From a virus: 30,043 nucleotides of DNA. Each line of letters starts with the position of its first letter. Position 1 is the first letter of the stretch. Below the pieces are notes generated by a model, which worked only from the letters and a program-made list of their open reading frames with translations, made no database searches and had not been told where the DNA came from. The stretch is taken from IMG/VR virus record IMGVR_UViG_3300042528_000450, positions 1 through 30,043 of that record. The stretch is one strand, 5' to 3'. Positions 14,741-20,866 of the stretch are shown piece by piece. Made by a program: the position numbers and the translations under genes.

Positions 14741-14878
14741 CTACGTTATTTTAGGCGTTCGAATGATTTTCGCGCCTACGTTATTTTAGGCGTTCGAATG
14801 ATTTTCGCGCCTACGTTATTTTAGGCGTTCGAATGATTTTCGCGCCTACGTTATTTTAGGCGTTCGAATGATTTTCGC
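14741..14878. repeat. 35-bp tandem repeat, four copies
   Basis: Unit CTACGTTATTTTAGGCGTTC followed by GAATGATTTTCGCGC, starting at 14741, 14776, 14811 and 14846; the copies are identical except at the end of the last. TAGGCG and CGCCTA flank the repeat junctions and can pair. GGCGTTCGAATGA resembles half of the nearby TGTTCA palindromes. An ACGCAATCGCGC box follows at 14885. Confidence 0.9.
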
Positions 14879-14919
14879 ATCCATACGCAATCGCGCTATA
14901 AAAAACACCATTCAATTAC

Positions 14920-14947
14920 TTGCATCTTTTCTTTCTTCTGTTATCTT
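14920..14947 (+). promoter_or_regulatory. Leaderless-type promoter
   Basis: TTGCAT, 16-bp spacer, TATCTT; 6 nt to ATG. Confidence 0.75.
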
Positions 14948-14953
14948 TGATAC

Positions 14954-15127
14954 ATGACTGAAGAACAAGCATACGACCACGGTTTTTACGGCACCCTCAC
15001 CTTGGAGCAGATGCCCGACGACGAGATCCTTCTCGCGGCCTTTGAGCAGGGCAAGCAGGACGAACGCGACGTTCGCAACATCGAAATGGGTTACGAGTCT
15101 CGCATGAGAGACCTTTACGGCCATTGA
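14954..15127 (+). CDS. Small acidic protein, 57 aa
   Basis: Begins MTEEQAYDHGFYGTLTLEQM; mostly helical and acidic (DDEILLAAFEQGKQDERDVR). Not recognised. Its codons are more GC-rich than those of its neighbours, as in the gene at 22615, which may reflect a different origin. Flanked by the 35-bp repeat with its GCGC box upstream and hairpin unit 4 downstream. Confidence 0.7.
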   Translation: MTEEQAYDHGFYGTLTLEQMPDDEILLAAFEQGKQDERDVRNIEMGYESRMRDLYGH

Positions 15128-15138
15128 TGGCTTTTCCC

Positions 15139-15219
15139 TGTAACTCCTTGGTTTTCAAGGGGTTACGGGGGCGCGGCCCCCGCGCAGCGGCGTAACTCGT
15201 TGAGCATTAACGACTTACA
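15139..15219. repeat. Alternating-arm hairpin unit 4
   Basis: The first hairpin is GTAACTCCTTG / CAAGGGGTTAC; the core GGGGGCGCGGCCCCC is palindromic; an ACGCGATTGCGCC box follows at 15234. Confidence 0.8.
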
Positions 15220-15269
15220 AACAATTTGCCATCACGCGATTGCGCCATAAAGAAAGAAGAAAAAGGTTG

Positions 15270-15297
15270 TTGCATCTTTTCTTTCATGCAGTATCTT
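15270..15297 (+). promoter_or_regulatory. Leaderless-type promoter
   Basis: TTGCAT, 16-bp spacer, TATCTT; 5 nt to ATG. Confidence 0.75.
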
Positions 15298-15302
15298 TAA
15301 AC

Positions 15303-15476
15303 ATGAACAAAGAAAACGAAATCAAAGAAGAAGGTCAAGCGATCCTTGACGGAATCAAGTGGGTCGCGATTGTTGAGATCGACAACAAGGAAGTTCTCGT
15401 CTGCGACCAATACGGGGATGAAAAGTGGGTCAACATTAATCGGCTCGATCCGATCATGACTGTTCCCCTTAAGTAA
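15303..15476 (+). CDS. Small hypothetical protein, 57 aa
   Basis: Begins MNKENEIKEEGQAILDGIKW, a helix followed by strands WVAIVEIDNKEVLVCDQYGD and KWVNINRLDP. Possibly a small SH3-like barrel. First gene of a three-gene operon linked by TAATG overlaps. Confidence 0.72.
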   Translation: MNKENEIKEEGQAILDGIKWVAIVEIDNKEVLVCDQYGDEKWVNINRLDPIMTVPLK

Positions 15477-15649
15477 TGAACCTACAAGTTCAAATCCTCG
15501 AAAACAACGTTTTTGTTGTTGATAGTGAGTGGAGCGATTTAAATGACGCCTTGCAGCGAGCCTCCTTTTGCCTTGACTTTATCAGCGATCATGTTAAGAT
15601 TATGAAAGAAGGAAAAACGATAATTGAAGAAAAAGAAACAAATAGTTAA
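15476..15649 (+). CDS. Small hypothetical protein, 57 aa
   Basis: Begins MNLQVQILENNVFVVDSEWS. Not recognised. The ATG shares a base with the preceding TAA (TAATG), and its own TAA overlaps the next ATG in the same way, so translation by re-initiation is likely. Confidence 0.65.
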   Translation: MNLQVQILENNVFVVDSEWSDLNDALQRASFCLDFISDHVKIMKEGKTIIEEKETNS

Positions 15650-15792
15650 TGAAAAAAGAAACTCAGTGGTATTACTTCTGGAACTCTCTTATGGGTTGCG
15701 TTTGGTATAGTGAATACGAAGAGGCTGTTGCCGCTCGCCATGCTTACGCGATGGCAGGTCATAAGGTTGGGCCAGTGTTGTGCAAGAGCTAA
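15649..15792 (+). CDS. Small hypothetical protein, 47 aa
   Basis: Begins MKKETQWYYFWNSLMGCVWY; aromatic-rich N-terminus, then a helix EYEEAVAARHAYAMAGHK. Coupled by TAATG to the gene before. Similar short Tyr/Trp-rich products are common in phages but without function. Confidence 0.62.
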   Translation: MKKETQWYYFWNSLMGCVWYSEYEEAVAARHAYAMAGHKVGPVLCKS

Positions 15793-15800
15793 AAAACCCG

Positions 15801-15883
15801 CGTAAGTCATTGAGTCTCAACGACTTATGACGGCGCGGCCCCCGCGCAGCGTCGTAACTCGTTGAAATACAACGACTTACAAC
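15801..15883. repeat. Alternating-arm hairpin unit 5
   Basis: Arms GTAAGTCATTGAG / CTCAACGACTTA and GTAACTCGTTG / CAACGACTTAC; core GGCGCGGCCCCCGCGC. Confidence 0.8.
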
Positions 15884-15907
15884 GTGAAAAAAAGATGAAA
15901 TAATCCC

Positions 15908-15935
15908 TTGCACCTTGGGAAAAATCGCTTATCTT
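15908..15935 (+). promoter_or_regulatory. Leaderless-type promoter
   Basis: TTGCAC, 16-bp spacer, TATCTT; 5 nt to ATG. Confidence 0.75.
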
Positions 15936-15940
15936 TATCT

Positions 15941-16102
15941 ATGAACGAACATCATGTGACTCTCGCGCAAAACGCTGGCTTCGAAGCTTGGACCGAAAAG
16001 TTTATGAACCGCACGGTTGTCCGCGTCAAGGACAAAGAAGGGAAGATTTTCACCTTTTCTTTTTATGCTCAACTTGCTTCTTTTCTTAAACAAAACGCTT
16101 GA
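15941..16102 (+). CDS. Small hypothetical protein, 53 aa
   Basis: Begins MNEHHVTLAQNAGFEAWTEK. Paralogue-like to the product at 13311 through the shared RVK-x-EGKIF-x-FS element near the C-terminus. Function unknown. Confidence 0.7.
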   Translation: MNEHHVTLAQNAGFEAWTEKFMNRTVVRVKDKEGKIFTFSFYAQLASFLKQNA

Positions 16103-16131
16103 TTTTTTCCGCAAATAACCGATTGTTCCCT

Positions 16132-16284
16132 ATGAACGAAATGAACCTCGCCGAACTGAACGAATACATCGATTACCTCGACTCGCTCGACTACCCCGAG
16201 CAGGTCGATCCCAACGAGCGTTGGGAGACGCTGGCGGAAGAACACGAAAACATTCAATATGGCATGGCCGTAATGGAGGCTTGA
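16132..16284 (+). CDS. Small acidic helical protein, 50 aa
   Basis: Begins MNEMNLAELNEYIDYLDSLD; Leu/Tyr/Asp heptad-like pattern, then a Glu-rich tail. No convincing -10 box at the standard distance; probably cotranscribed from the promoter at 15908. The 3' end carries GGAGG, which serves the next gene. Confidence 0.65.
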   Translation: MNEMNLAELNEYIDYLDSLDYPEQVDPNERWETLAEEHENIQYGMAVMEA

Positions 16285-16285
16285 T

Positions 16286-16549
16286 ATGATCACTTACAAC
16301 TTTGTTTGTCGCCGTGTGATGCTTGGCGATGTTGAACACTCCACGAAAACAACCTTTCTTGGCAAGGGTTGGGGTGTTCGAATCTTTACCAATGGAGAAA
16401 TCAATTCCGAGGCTTTCGTTACGGAAAAAGAGGAAATTGGAACCGCTATTCGTTCCATGTTGAGGATGGAAGATAAGTGTGGAAACTATTCTAAAATGGC
16501 CCACAACTCAAGAATGAGGCCGGGAATTAAAGCAAATAAAACAAAATGA
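16286..16549 (+). CDS. Small hypothetical protein, 87 aa
   Basis: Begins MITYNFVCRRVMLGDVEHST. Mixed alpha/beta, with a basic tail. Unusual here in having a strong Shine-Dalgarno sequence: GGAGG at 16276-16280, 5-6 nt before the ATG. This fits an internal operon position where no leaderless start is possible. Overlaps the next gene by ATGA. Confidence 0.72.
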   Translation: MITYNFVCRRVMLGDVEHSTKTTFLGKGWGVRIFTNGEINSEAFVTEKEEIGTAIRSMLRMEDKCGNYSKMAHNSRMRPGIKANKTK

Positions 16550-16758
16550 AAATCGAACTTGATCACATCCAAATAACAAAAATGTATATCACGGCTTGCG
16601 GCCCATCCACCTTGCCAAGTATTGCCCACGAAATCTTTACCCAAGTAAACTTTGCCACAAAAGAAAACAGCGTCTTTCTTGCTGAAGAAGCCATTGCCAA
16701 TGGAATGAATAATGGCTGGCTCGAAAAATACGACGAACAATCCTATTGCATTGCCTGA
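16546..16758 (+). CDS. Small hypothetical protein, 70 aa (winged-helix-like)
   Basis: Begins MKIELDHIQITKMYITACGP. The order helix, TLPSIAHEIFTQVN, then FLAEEAIANGMNNGWLEKYD is reminiscent of a small winged-helix fold, but there is no clear motif. Coupled by ATGA to the gene before and ending just before the endolysin gene. Confidence 0.68.
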   Translation: MKIELDHIQITKMYITACGPSTLPSIAHEIFTQVNFATKENSVFLAEEAIANGMNNGWLEKYDEQSYCIA

Positions 16759-16759
16759 T

Positions 16760-17311
16760 ATGAAATACCTCCTTTTCTTTCTTGCCCTTGCTTTTCTTGT
16801 ATATCAAGAATTGAAAACCCAAGATTCTCCCGCTGTAGAATATATCCCGCAGCAAAGAATCTTTGCCCCGATTAATCCTATTGAAAAGAAGGAAAGTGAT
16901 GAACTTCTTTCTTTAATTAAATCCTTTGAAGGGTTTAGCCCCACGGTTTACAAATGCCAAGCGGGGGTTGATACGATTGGTTACGGCTTTACTGATCCAA
17001 AGATTGTTCAAAAGGGATTTATCACAGAACAAGAGGCTTCCCTTCTTCTTAAAGATGTTGTAAACAAACATTCTTCTTATGTTGATTCTCTGGTAAAGGT
17101 TGAACTAACAAAAGAACAAAAGATTGCCCTTACTTCTTTTTCTTTTAACTGTGGAAAGGAAAACCTTAAGAACATCACGGCAAGAATTAACAAGGGTAAA
17201 ATTGAAGAGGCAGCAAAGGCTATCCTTCTTTATGTAAAGGCCAATGGCGAAGTATCCAAAGGCTTGCAAAAACGTAGAAAGATGGAATACGAATTGTTTA
17301 TAAGTGCCTAA
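16760..17311 (+). CDS. GH24 endolysin with N-terminal membrane anchor
   Basis: 183 aa from the ATG at 16760. Residues 1-16 (MKYLLFFLALAFLVYQ) are hydrophobic without a clear cleavage site, suggesting a signal-anchor or SAR-type export signal. The GH24 lysozyme domain begins at IKSFEGFSPTVYK, and VDTIGYGFTDP matches the family signature. The catalytic spacing E-x8-[DC]-x5-T gives E57, C66 and T72, so Cys replaces the Asp of T4 lysozyme, as in phage P1 Lyz. The only other Cys is C131. The enzyme cleaves peptidoglycan at lysis. The gene overlaps or abuts small genes upstream and ends in hairpin unit 6. Confidence 0.93.
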   Translation: MKYLLFFLALAFLVYQELKTQDSPAVEYIPQQRIFAPINPIEKKESDELLSLIKSFEGFSPTVYKCQAGVDTIGYGFTDPKIVQKGFITEQEASLLLKDVVNKHSSYVDSLVKVELTKEQKIALTSFSFNCGKENLKNITARINKGKIEEAAKAILLYVKANGEVSKGLQKRRKMEYELFISA

Positions 17312-17379
17312 GAATCAGCGACTTACGAGGTCGCGCAGGGGCCGCGCCGTCGTAACTCCCTGTAAATCAACGACTTACA
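17302..17379. repeat. Alternating-arm hairpin unit 6
   Basis: The left arm is degenerate and uses the last codons and stop of the endolysin gene; right hairpin GTAACTCCCTG ... CAACGACTTAC. An ACGCGATTGCGCC box follows at 17384. Confidence 0.7.
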
Positions 17380-17407
17380 AAATACGCGATTGCGCCAGAT
17401 AAATAGT

Positions 17408-17435
17408 TTGCGGGTTTTGTTTTTTGAGTTACATT
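17408..17435 (+). promoter_or_regulatory. Leaderless-type promoter
   Basis: TTGCGG, 16-bp spacer, TACATT; 5 nt to ATG. Confidence 0.7.
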
Positions 17436-17440
17436 ACCTT

Positions 17441-17770
17441 ATGAAAACGCCACTTGCGACAAAAACGATAGATCGACTCAAAGAAGAAAGGATCTTTGCT
17501 CAAGAATACATTATCAAAGCCATTATCGCTTCAGACAAGGCAGAAGGAGAAAGAAAGGAAGGTATTCTTGATCTTATCCGCGAATTTTCAAACTCTTTAA
17601 TTGAGATCGAAAGAGAAATCAACAAACGAAAAATTGACAATTTTGGTAATTGGATTATTCAAGAATTGATTGACGGTCCCAATCTCACAATTGAACATAT
17701 TCAAGATGCTGCTCTCGATATGGGTCTTGTTGATTGGGATGACAAAAATCAACGCATCATTGAAAAATAA
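17441..17770 (+). CDS. Helical hypothetical protein, 109 aa
   Basis: Begins MKTPLATKTIDRLKEERIFA. Residues about 10-75 are a charged heptad-like coiled coil; the last 35 residues form an acidic globular part (GLVDWDDKNQRIIE). Not recognised. Start chosen at the ATG directly behind the promoter. Confidence 0.72.
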   Translation: MKTPLATKTIDRLKEERIFAQEYIIKAIIASDKAEGERKEGILDLIREFSNSLIEIEREINKRKIDNFGNWIIQELIDGPNLTIEHIQDAALDMGLVDWDDKNQRIIEK

Positions 17771-17772
17771 CC

Positions 17773-17800
17773 TTGACAAACACCGAAAACCTGCTAAATT
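17773..17800 (+). promoter_or_regulatory. Leaderless-type promoter
   Basis: Consensus TTGACA, 16-bp spacer, TAAATT; 7 nt to ATG. Confidence 0.75.
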
Positions 17801-17807
17801 TACCACT

Positions 17808-18263
17808 ATGAACCTACTGAAAGAAACCATCGCCGTTTTTAATGATCATAACCTCGTCCCCCACAACATCCTTTTTATCGGTTGTGAGGAAACTGGACAC
17901 CGTTGTTCTTGGGAACAGTTCCAAACTCTTGCGGATCGTGAATACGACAACGGTTACGGTGGTGCAGAGGTTTTGACCGATATTGTGATTGTCTTTGTTG
18001 ACGGAACAAAGCTTTCCCGTCGCGAATACGGTGGTTTTGAGTGGTGGAATGTCCAAAAGCCCTTTGTGATGCCAGAAGAAACCAAGGAAATCGATTCTCT
18101 TTTTGTTGAGAATTACAATTATCGTTTTCAAGATCTTAAAGAAGAAGAGGGTTCTAGTGATTACTGGAACGATATCGCAAGCGATGGGGAAGCCGATAGC
18201 GATGCCCTCGCGAGTGCTGGTTTTGGGAGCAACGAGGACTATGGGTTCTTTGGTGATGAGTGA
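17808..18263 (+). CDS. Acidic hypothetical protein, 151 aa
   Basis: Begins MNLLKETIAVFNDHNLVPHN. Residues 1-95 look globular (ILFIGCEETGHRCSWEQFQ, DIVIVFVDGTKLSRREYGGF); residues about 105-151 are an acidic Ser/Asp/Gly-rich tail, possibly disordered. Acidic tails of this type occur in DNA-mimic or host-inhibitor proteins, but that is only a possibility. Followed 8 nt later by tRNA-Ile. Confidence 0.75.
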   Translation: MNLLKETIAVFNDHNLVPHNILFIGCEETGHRCSWEQFQTLADREYDNGYGGAEVLTDIVIVFVDGTKLSRREYGGFEWWNVQKPFVMPEETKEIDSLFVENYNYRFQDLKEEEGSSDYWNDIASDGEADSDALASAGFGSNEDYGFFGDE

Positions 18264-18271
18264 TTTTTAAT

Positions 18272-18347
18272 CGGCGTGTAGCTCAGGCTTGGTCAGAGCG
18301 CCCGCCTTATAAGCGGGGGGTCGCGGGTTCGATTCCCGCCACGCCAA
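18272..18347 (+). tRNA. tRNA-Ile (anticodon TAT)
   Basis: Full cloverleaf: D arm GCTC/GAGC, anticodon stem CCCGC/GCGGG with loop CTTATAA, T arm GCGGG TTCGATT CCCGC. Anticodon TAT reads AUA. Most bacteria read AUA with a lysidine-modified CAT tRNA, so this is a supplementary decoder independent of TilS. The 1:72 pair is C-A rather than G-C. CCA is not encoded. Confidence 0.92.
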
Positions 18348-18440
18348 CGAATTTTTCGGGAATCGTTCCTTAAACGGTTCTGATTGGAATAACCCAATAT
18401 CACCCCGCTTGATGGTGGGGAGTCGAAAAAAGCTTTAAGT
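18348..18440. other. Non-coding, possible structured RNA
   Basis: No gene. Contains GGAA-TCG-TTCC and a CCCC/GGGG hairpin (18403-18420), then TCGAAAAAAGC. It may be a tRNA 3' trailer or a short terminator; nothing specific is recognised. Confidence 0.3.
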
Positions 18441-18522
18441 GTCGTAAGTTGTTGAGCCTCAATGACTTACGACGACGCGCCCCGCCCGTTTCGTCGTAAC
18501 TCTCTCATCTTCAACGACTTAA
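18441..18522. repeat. Alternating-arm hairpin unit 7
   Basis: The central stem TTACGACGA / TCGTCGTAA is perfect; the second hairpin is weak. An ACGCAATCGCGCC box follows at 18528. Confidence 0.8.
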
Positions 18523-18563
18523 ACCATACGCAATCGCGCCATATAAAATAAAGAAGAAAAGAG

Positions 18564-18591
18564 TTGAACCTTCCCTTTCTTCTGTTACATT
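18564..18591 (+). promoter_or_regulatory. Leaderless-type promoter
   Basis: TTGAAC, 16-bp spacer, TACATT; 6 nt to ATG. Confidence 0.75.
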
Positions 18592-18597
18592 ACCTAC

Positions 18598-18825
18598 ATG
18601 AACGAAGAAGATTACTCTTTGCTGTTGGAAGAACAAAACGTTCTTGAAAGCTCTCTCAAACAAAAACTGTTTGATGACTTTGTTTCGTCTTGCAAAATGT
18701 ATCTTTACAAATATGGTTCTCCTAAACTCGTTTGCGATATGATCGGTTGCACTGGTCCTTTTTACATGTTTTCCACTAAAAAAGATCTTTTGGAAGCCCT
18801 TGTTTTTGTTGAAGAAAACCGTTGA
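18598..18825 (+). CDS. Small helical protein, 75 aa
   Basis: Begins MNEEDYSLLLEEQNVLESSL. Mostly helical, four Cys-free helices around KYGSPKLVCDMIGCTG. Not recognised. Its TGA lies in the -35 box of the next promoter. Confidence 0.72.
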   Translation: MNEEDYSLLLEEQNVLESSLKQKLFDDFVSSCKMYLYKYGSPKLVCDMIGCTGPFYMFSTKKDLLEALVFVEENR

Positions 18826-18850
18826 CTCAAACAAAAAACTGGACTACATT
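18822..18850 (+). promoter_or_regulatory. Leaderless-type promoter
   Basis: TTGACT, 17-bp spacer, TACATT; 5 nt to ATG; overlaps the stop codon of the previous gene. Confidence 0.75.
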
Positions 18851-18855
18851 TCCCC

Positions 18856-19041
18856 ATGAACAACGACCTCTTCGAAGAAATCGAAAACACCGCCGAATGC
18901 CTTTTTGAGAAGGAAGAAGCGGATCGCGACTATGATGCTGTCGCGAAAGAAATCGCTTCGCGCTATCCCGGCGCATCGTGGAGCAGCATCCGCCTTCAAC
19001 TTGAATACATCGTTTCCGATATCGAAAACCTCGCCGCCTAA
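18856..19041 (+). CDS. Small helical protein, 61 aa (paralogue of 11871)
   Basis: Begins MNNDLFEEIENTAECLFEKE. The C-terminal half AVAKEIASRYPGASWSSIRL aligns well with the 54-aa products at 11871 and 13099 (EIAAMFPGHSWSCIRL), so all three form one small family. The shared EIA-x3-PG-x-SW-S-x-IRL helix pair could be a compact DNA- or protein-binding motif. First gene of a four-gene operon. Confidence 0.75.
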   Translation: MNNDLFEEIENTAECLFEKEEADRDYDAVAKEIASRYPGASWSSIRLQLEYIVSDIENLAA

Positions 19042-19045
19042 TAAC

Positions 19046-19270
19046 ATGCAAACCGAAAAAGAAATCAAACTCTCTTTTCACCGCTTTCAACAAGGTAGCC
19101 TCTATGATCGCGGCTCCGCTGACGCATACTACTGGCGCGGCCCCGATCCGCACTACTATCCTAATGGAACCTACAATCCTCCCCGCATTGGAAAAGAGGA
19201 ATTGTCTAAAGAACAAATTGCCGAATACATGTTTGGATATAACGAAGAAACAACAAGAAAGGAATACTAA
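19046..19270 (+). CDS. Small hypothetical protein, 74 aa
   Basis: Begins MQTEKEIKLSFHRFQQGSLY. The middle has a Tyr/Pro/Asp-rich segment (GSADAYYWRGPDPHYYPNGT). The first segment (FHRFQQGSLYDRGSADAYYW) is reminiscent of small phage proteins of unknown function. Starts 4 nt after the preceding stop with no clear Shine-Dalgarno sequence. Confidence 0.68.
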   Translation: MQTEKEIKLSFHRFQQGSLYDRGSADAYYWRGPDPHYYPNGTYNPPRIGKEELSKEQIAEYMFGYNEETTRKEY

Positions 19271-19271
19271 A

Positions 19272-19469
19272 ATGGAAGAAGATTGCTATCTGGAAAGCTA
19301 CTGGGAAGCTGATATGTTTGGCAATCCCTACTTGCAACCCGATCAAGAAGAAGATGATTCTTTCTATCGCGGTATGGATGGGGAAGAAGAAGAGGAAGAG
19401 GTTGATCCTTTTGAATTTGCAGAAAATTACTTGGAAGAATACGGACGCCCCGACTACTGTGACTTTTAA
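19272..19469 (+). CDS. Very acidic small protein, 65 aa
   Basis: Begins MEEDCYLESYWEADMFGNPY. Contains a long Glu/Asp run near its centre, and net charge is strongly negative. Possible DNA mimic or assembly factor, but composition alone does not show it. Confidence 0.65.
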   Translation: MEEDCYLESYWEADMFGNPYLQPDQEEDDSFYRGMDGEEEEEEVDPFEFAENYLEEYGRPDYCDF

Positions 19470-19470
19470 C

Positions 19471-19695
19471 ATGGAAAGAAAAAGACACAAACAAAAGCCT
19501 CTCCGCAAATTGTTTAACAAGTTTCGATACATGATCGAAGACATTAAACATAGCAGACAAAACGCAGACGCTGCTTACTCTGCTAGATACATTCTGGAAG
19601 ACCTCCAGAATAAAGAGGGAATTGAAAAGCTTTCGGAAATTACGGGATTGCCCGAAGGCGTCATTTCCGCAGCCCTTAAAAACATCGTTCGCTAA
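19471..19695 (+). CDS. Small basic helical protein, 74 aa
   Basis: Begins MERKRHKQKPLRKLFNKFRY, a strongly basic N-terminus, then helices ending in LSEITGLPEGVISAALKNIV, which resembles a helix-turn-helix or UBA-like pair. Could bind nucleic acid. Its stop codon lies at the edge of hairpin unit 8. Confidence 0.7.
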   Translation: MERKRHKQKPLRKLFNKFRYMIEDIKHSRQNADAAYSARYILEDLQNKEGIEKLSEITGLPEGVISAALKNIVR

Positions 19696-19770
19696 GTTGC
19701 TGATAGTCAACGACTTACGAGGGCGCGGCCCCGCCGCCGTGTCGTAACTCCCTAAGTTTCAACGACTTAG
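19692..19770. repeat. Alternating-arm hairpin unit 8
   Basis: Starts in the stop codon of the gene before; core GGGCGCGGCCCCGCC. An ACGCAATCGCGCC box follows at 19776. Confidence 0.8.
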
Positions 19771-19811
19771 GCCATACGCAATCGCGCCATAAGAAAAGAA
19801 GAAGAATGTTG

Positions 19812-19839
19812 TTGCACCTTTCTTTTTCTGTGGTAAATT
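19812..19839 (+). promoter_or_regulatory. Promoter with long leader
   Basis: TTGCAC, 16-bp spacer, TAAATT; ATG 47 nt after the -10. The leader is A/C-rich and lacks a Shine-Dalgarno sequence. Confidence 0.7.
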
Positions 19840-19886
19840 ACCCTTAGAAAGAAACAAAGAAACTACTTCTAATACAATCTTAAATT

Positions 19887-20048
19887 ATGCAAGCAATCAC
19901 CAAAGAACAAATCTTGGCAATTTTGAAGTCTTTCGAAAAAGAGATGGAGGGATACGGCTACTTTAGTTCCAATCCCGGCGTTTCTACGGACGACTTTGAA
20001 GACATCGCAGATGAGATCTTGAAAAAGATTTCTGAAAAAGATTCTTGA
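19887..20048 (+). CDS. Small acidic protein, 53 aa
   Basis: Begins MQAITKEQILAILKSFEKEM. Helix, GYGYFSSNPGVSTDDF loop, helix. Not recognised. One of three genes with a long A-rich leader. Its TGA lies within the next promoter. Confidence 0.68.
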   Translation: MQAITKEQILAILKSFEKEMEGYGYFSSNPGVSTDDFEDIADEILKKISEKDS

Positions 20049-20073
20049 CTTAACCCCTTTCTTCTGTTACCTT
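20045..20073 (+). promoter_or_regulatory. Leaderless-type promoter
   Basis: TTGACT, 17-bp spacer, TACCTT; 6 nt to ATG. Confidence 0.7.
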
Positions 20074-20079
20074 TTCCAC

Positions 20080-20307
20080 ATGAAAACTATCCTCTCTGTT
20101 CTTCGCGCCGTTTGTTTCTCTCTTGCCCTTGGCATTCCGGTGTTTACTGGTTGGCTCCTTGCGGCAAGCTTTGCAATGGATGATGCAGCAATGCCCTTCT
20201 TCTTTCTTTTCTTCCTTGTGTCCACGATGGTTGCCTGTTGTGTCGCCAATCTTGGAGTTGATGTTAACCTTGCTTTGTTTGAACTTTCCTTCTCTGAAAA
20301 CAAATAA
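20080..20307 (+). CDS. Two-helix membrane protein, holin candidate
   Basis: 75 aa with two transmembrane segments, about residues 7-30 and 38-60, separated by a short acidic turn (MDDAAM), and a polar C-terminus. Size and topology fit class II-type holins, but it is not next to the endolysin, and small phage membrane proteins have many roles. It has its own promoter. Confidence 0.6.
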   Translation: MKTILSVLRAVCFSLALGIPVFTGWLLAASFAMDDAAMPFFFLFFLVSTMVACCVANLGVDVNLALFELSFSENK

Positions 20308-20320
20308 CCAAAACAAAACT

Positions 20321-20650
20321 ATGAACCTCTCTAAAGACCTGATCAAGAAACTTCTTCTCGAAAGCCCCTCGTTTTTGGAATACGCCGTTTCTCTTTTGGT
20401 GGAAAAGCTTATTCCCGCAAACAAAAAGCGTCGATTTTTTTGTCATTACGAAAACGAAATTTTCAACGTTTTCGAAAAGCAGGGAAAGGTTGCCGCGATT
20501 AAATATCTTTCCGATTGCACTGCGATGCAGGAAGATATGAGGAAATATTTCATTACTAAATACGAATTGTGTGATCATTTTGAATTGTTGGGCAATGGCC
20601 GCTTGTCTTTGGGCTTTGCTAAATTCATTGTTGAAGACTATTGTAAGTGA
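20321..20650 (+). CDS. Helical hypothetical protein, 109 aa
   Basis: Begins MNLSKDLIKKLLLESPSFLE. All-helical pattern with KQGKVAAIKYLSDCTAMQED and LCDHFELLGNGRLSLGFAKF. Not recognised. It starts 13 nt after the membrane protein, with only an A-rich spacer (AACCAAAACAAAACT) and no Shine-Dalgarno sequence. Confidence 0.72.
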   Translation: MNLSKDLIKKLLLESPSFLEYAVSLLVEKLIPANKKRRFFCHYENEIFNVFEKQGKVAAIKYLSDCTAMQEDMRKYFITKYELCDHFELLGNGRLSLGFAKFIVEDYCK

Positions 20651-20657
20651 TAAACTG

Positions 20658-20740
20658 CGTAACTCTTTGAGTTTCAAGGAGTTGCGCGGTCGCGCCCCGC
20701 CCCGCGCGTCGTAACTCGTTCAAAATAAACGACTTACAAC
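20658..20740. repeat. Alternating-arm hairpin unit 9
   Basis: Arms GTAACTCTTTGA / TCAAGGAGTT with compensating changes; a GGCGCAATCGCGC box follows at 20752. Confidence 0.78.
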
Positions 20741-20788
20741 GAAACAAACATGGCGCAATCGCGCTATGTAAATTAAAGAAGAAAGGTG

Positions 20789-20816
20789 TTGCATTCCTGC
20801 CAAAATCGGTTACATT
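20789..20816 (+). promoter_or_regulatory. Promoter with long leader
   Basis: TTGCAT, 16-bp spacer, TACATT; ATG 50 nt downstream after an AAC/AAA-rich leader without a Shine-Dalgarno sequence. Confidence 0.7.
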
Positions 20817-20866
20817 ACTCTTGTCGAAAGTAACAAACAAAAGACAACAAAACCAAAAAAAACAAA

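Noticed and set aside
14741-14878. CRISPR array
   Set aside because: The 35-bp units are directly adjacent, with no unique spacers and no cas genes.
18348-18440. Riboswitch or second tRNA after tRNA-Ile
   Set aside because: Only short unrelated hairpins; no cloverleaf or known aptamer pattern.
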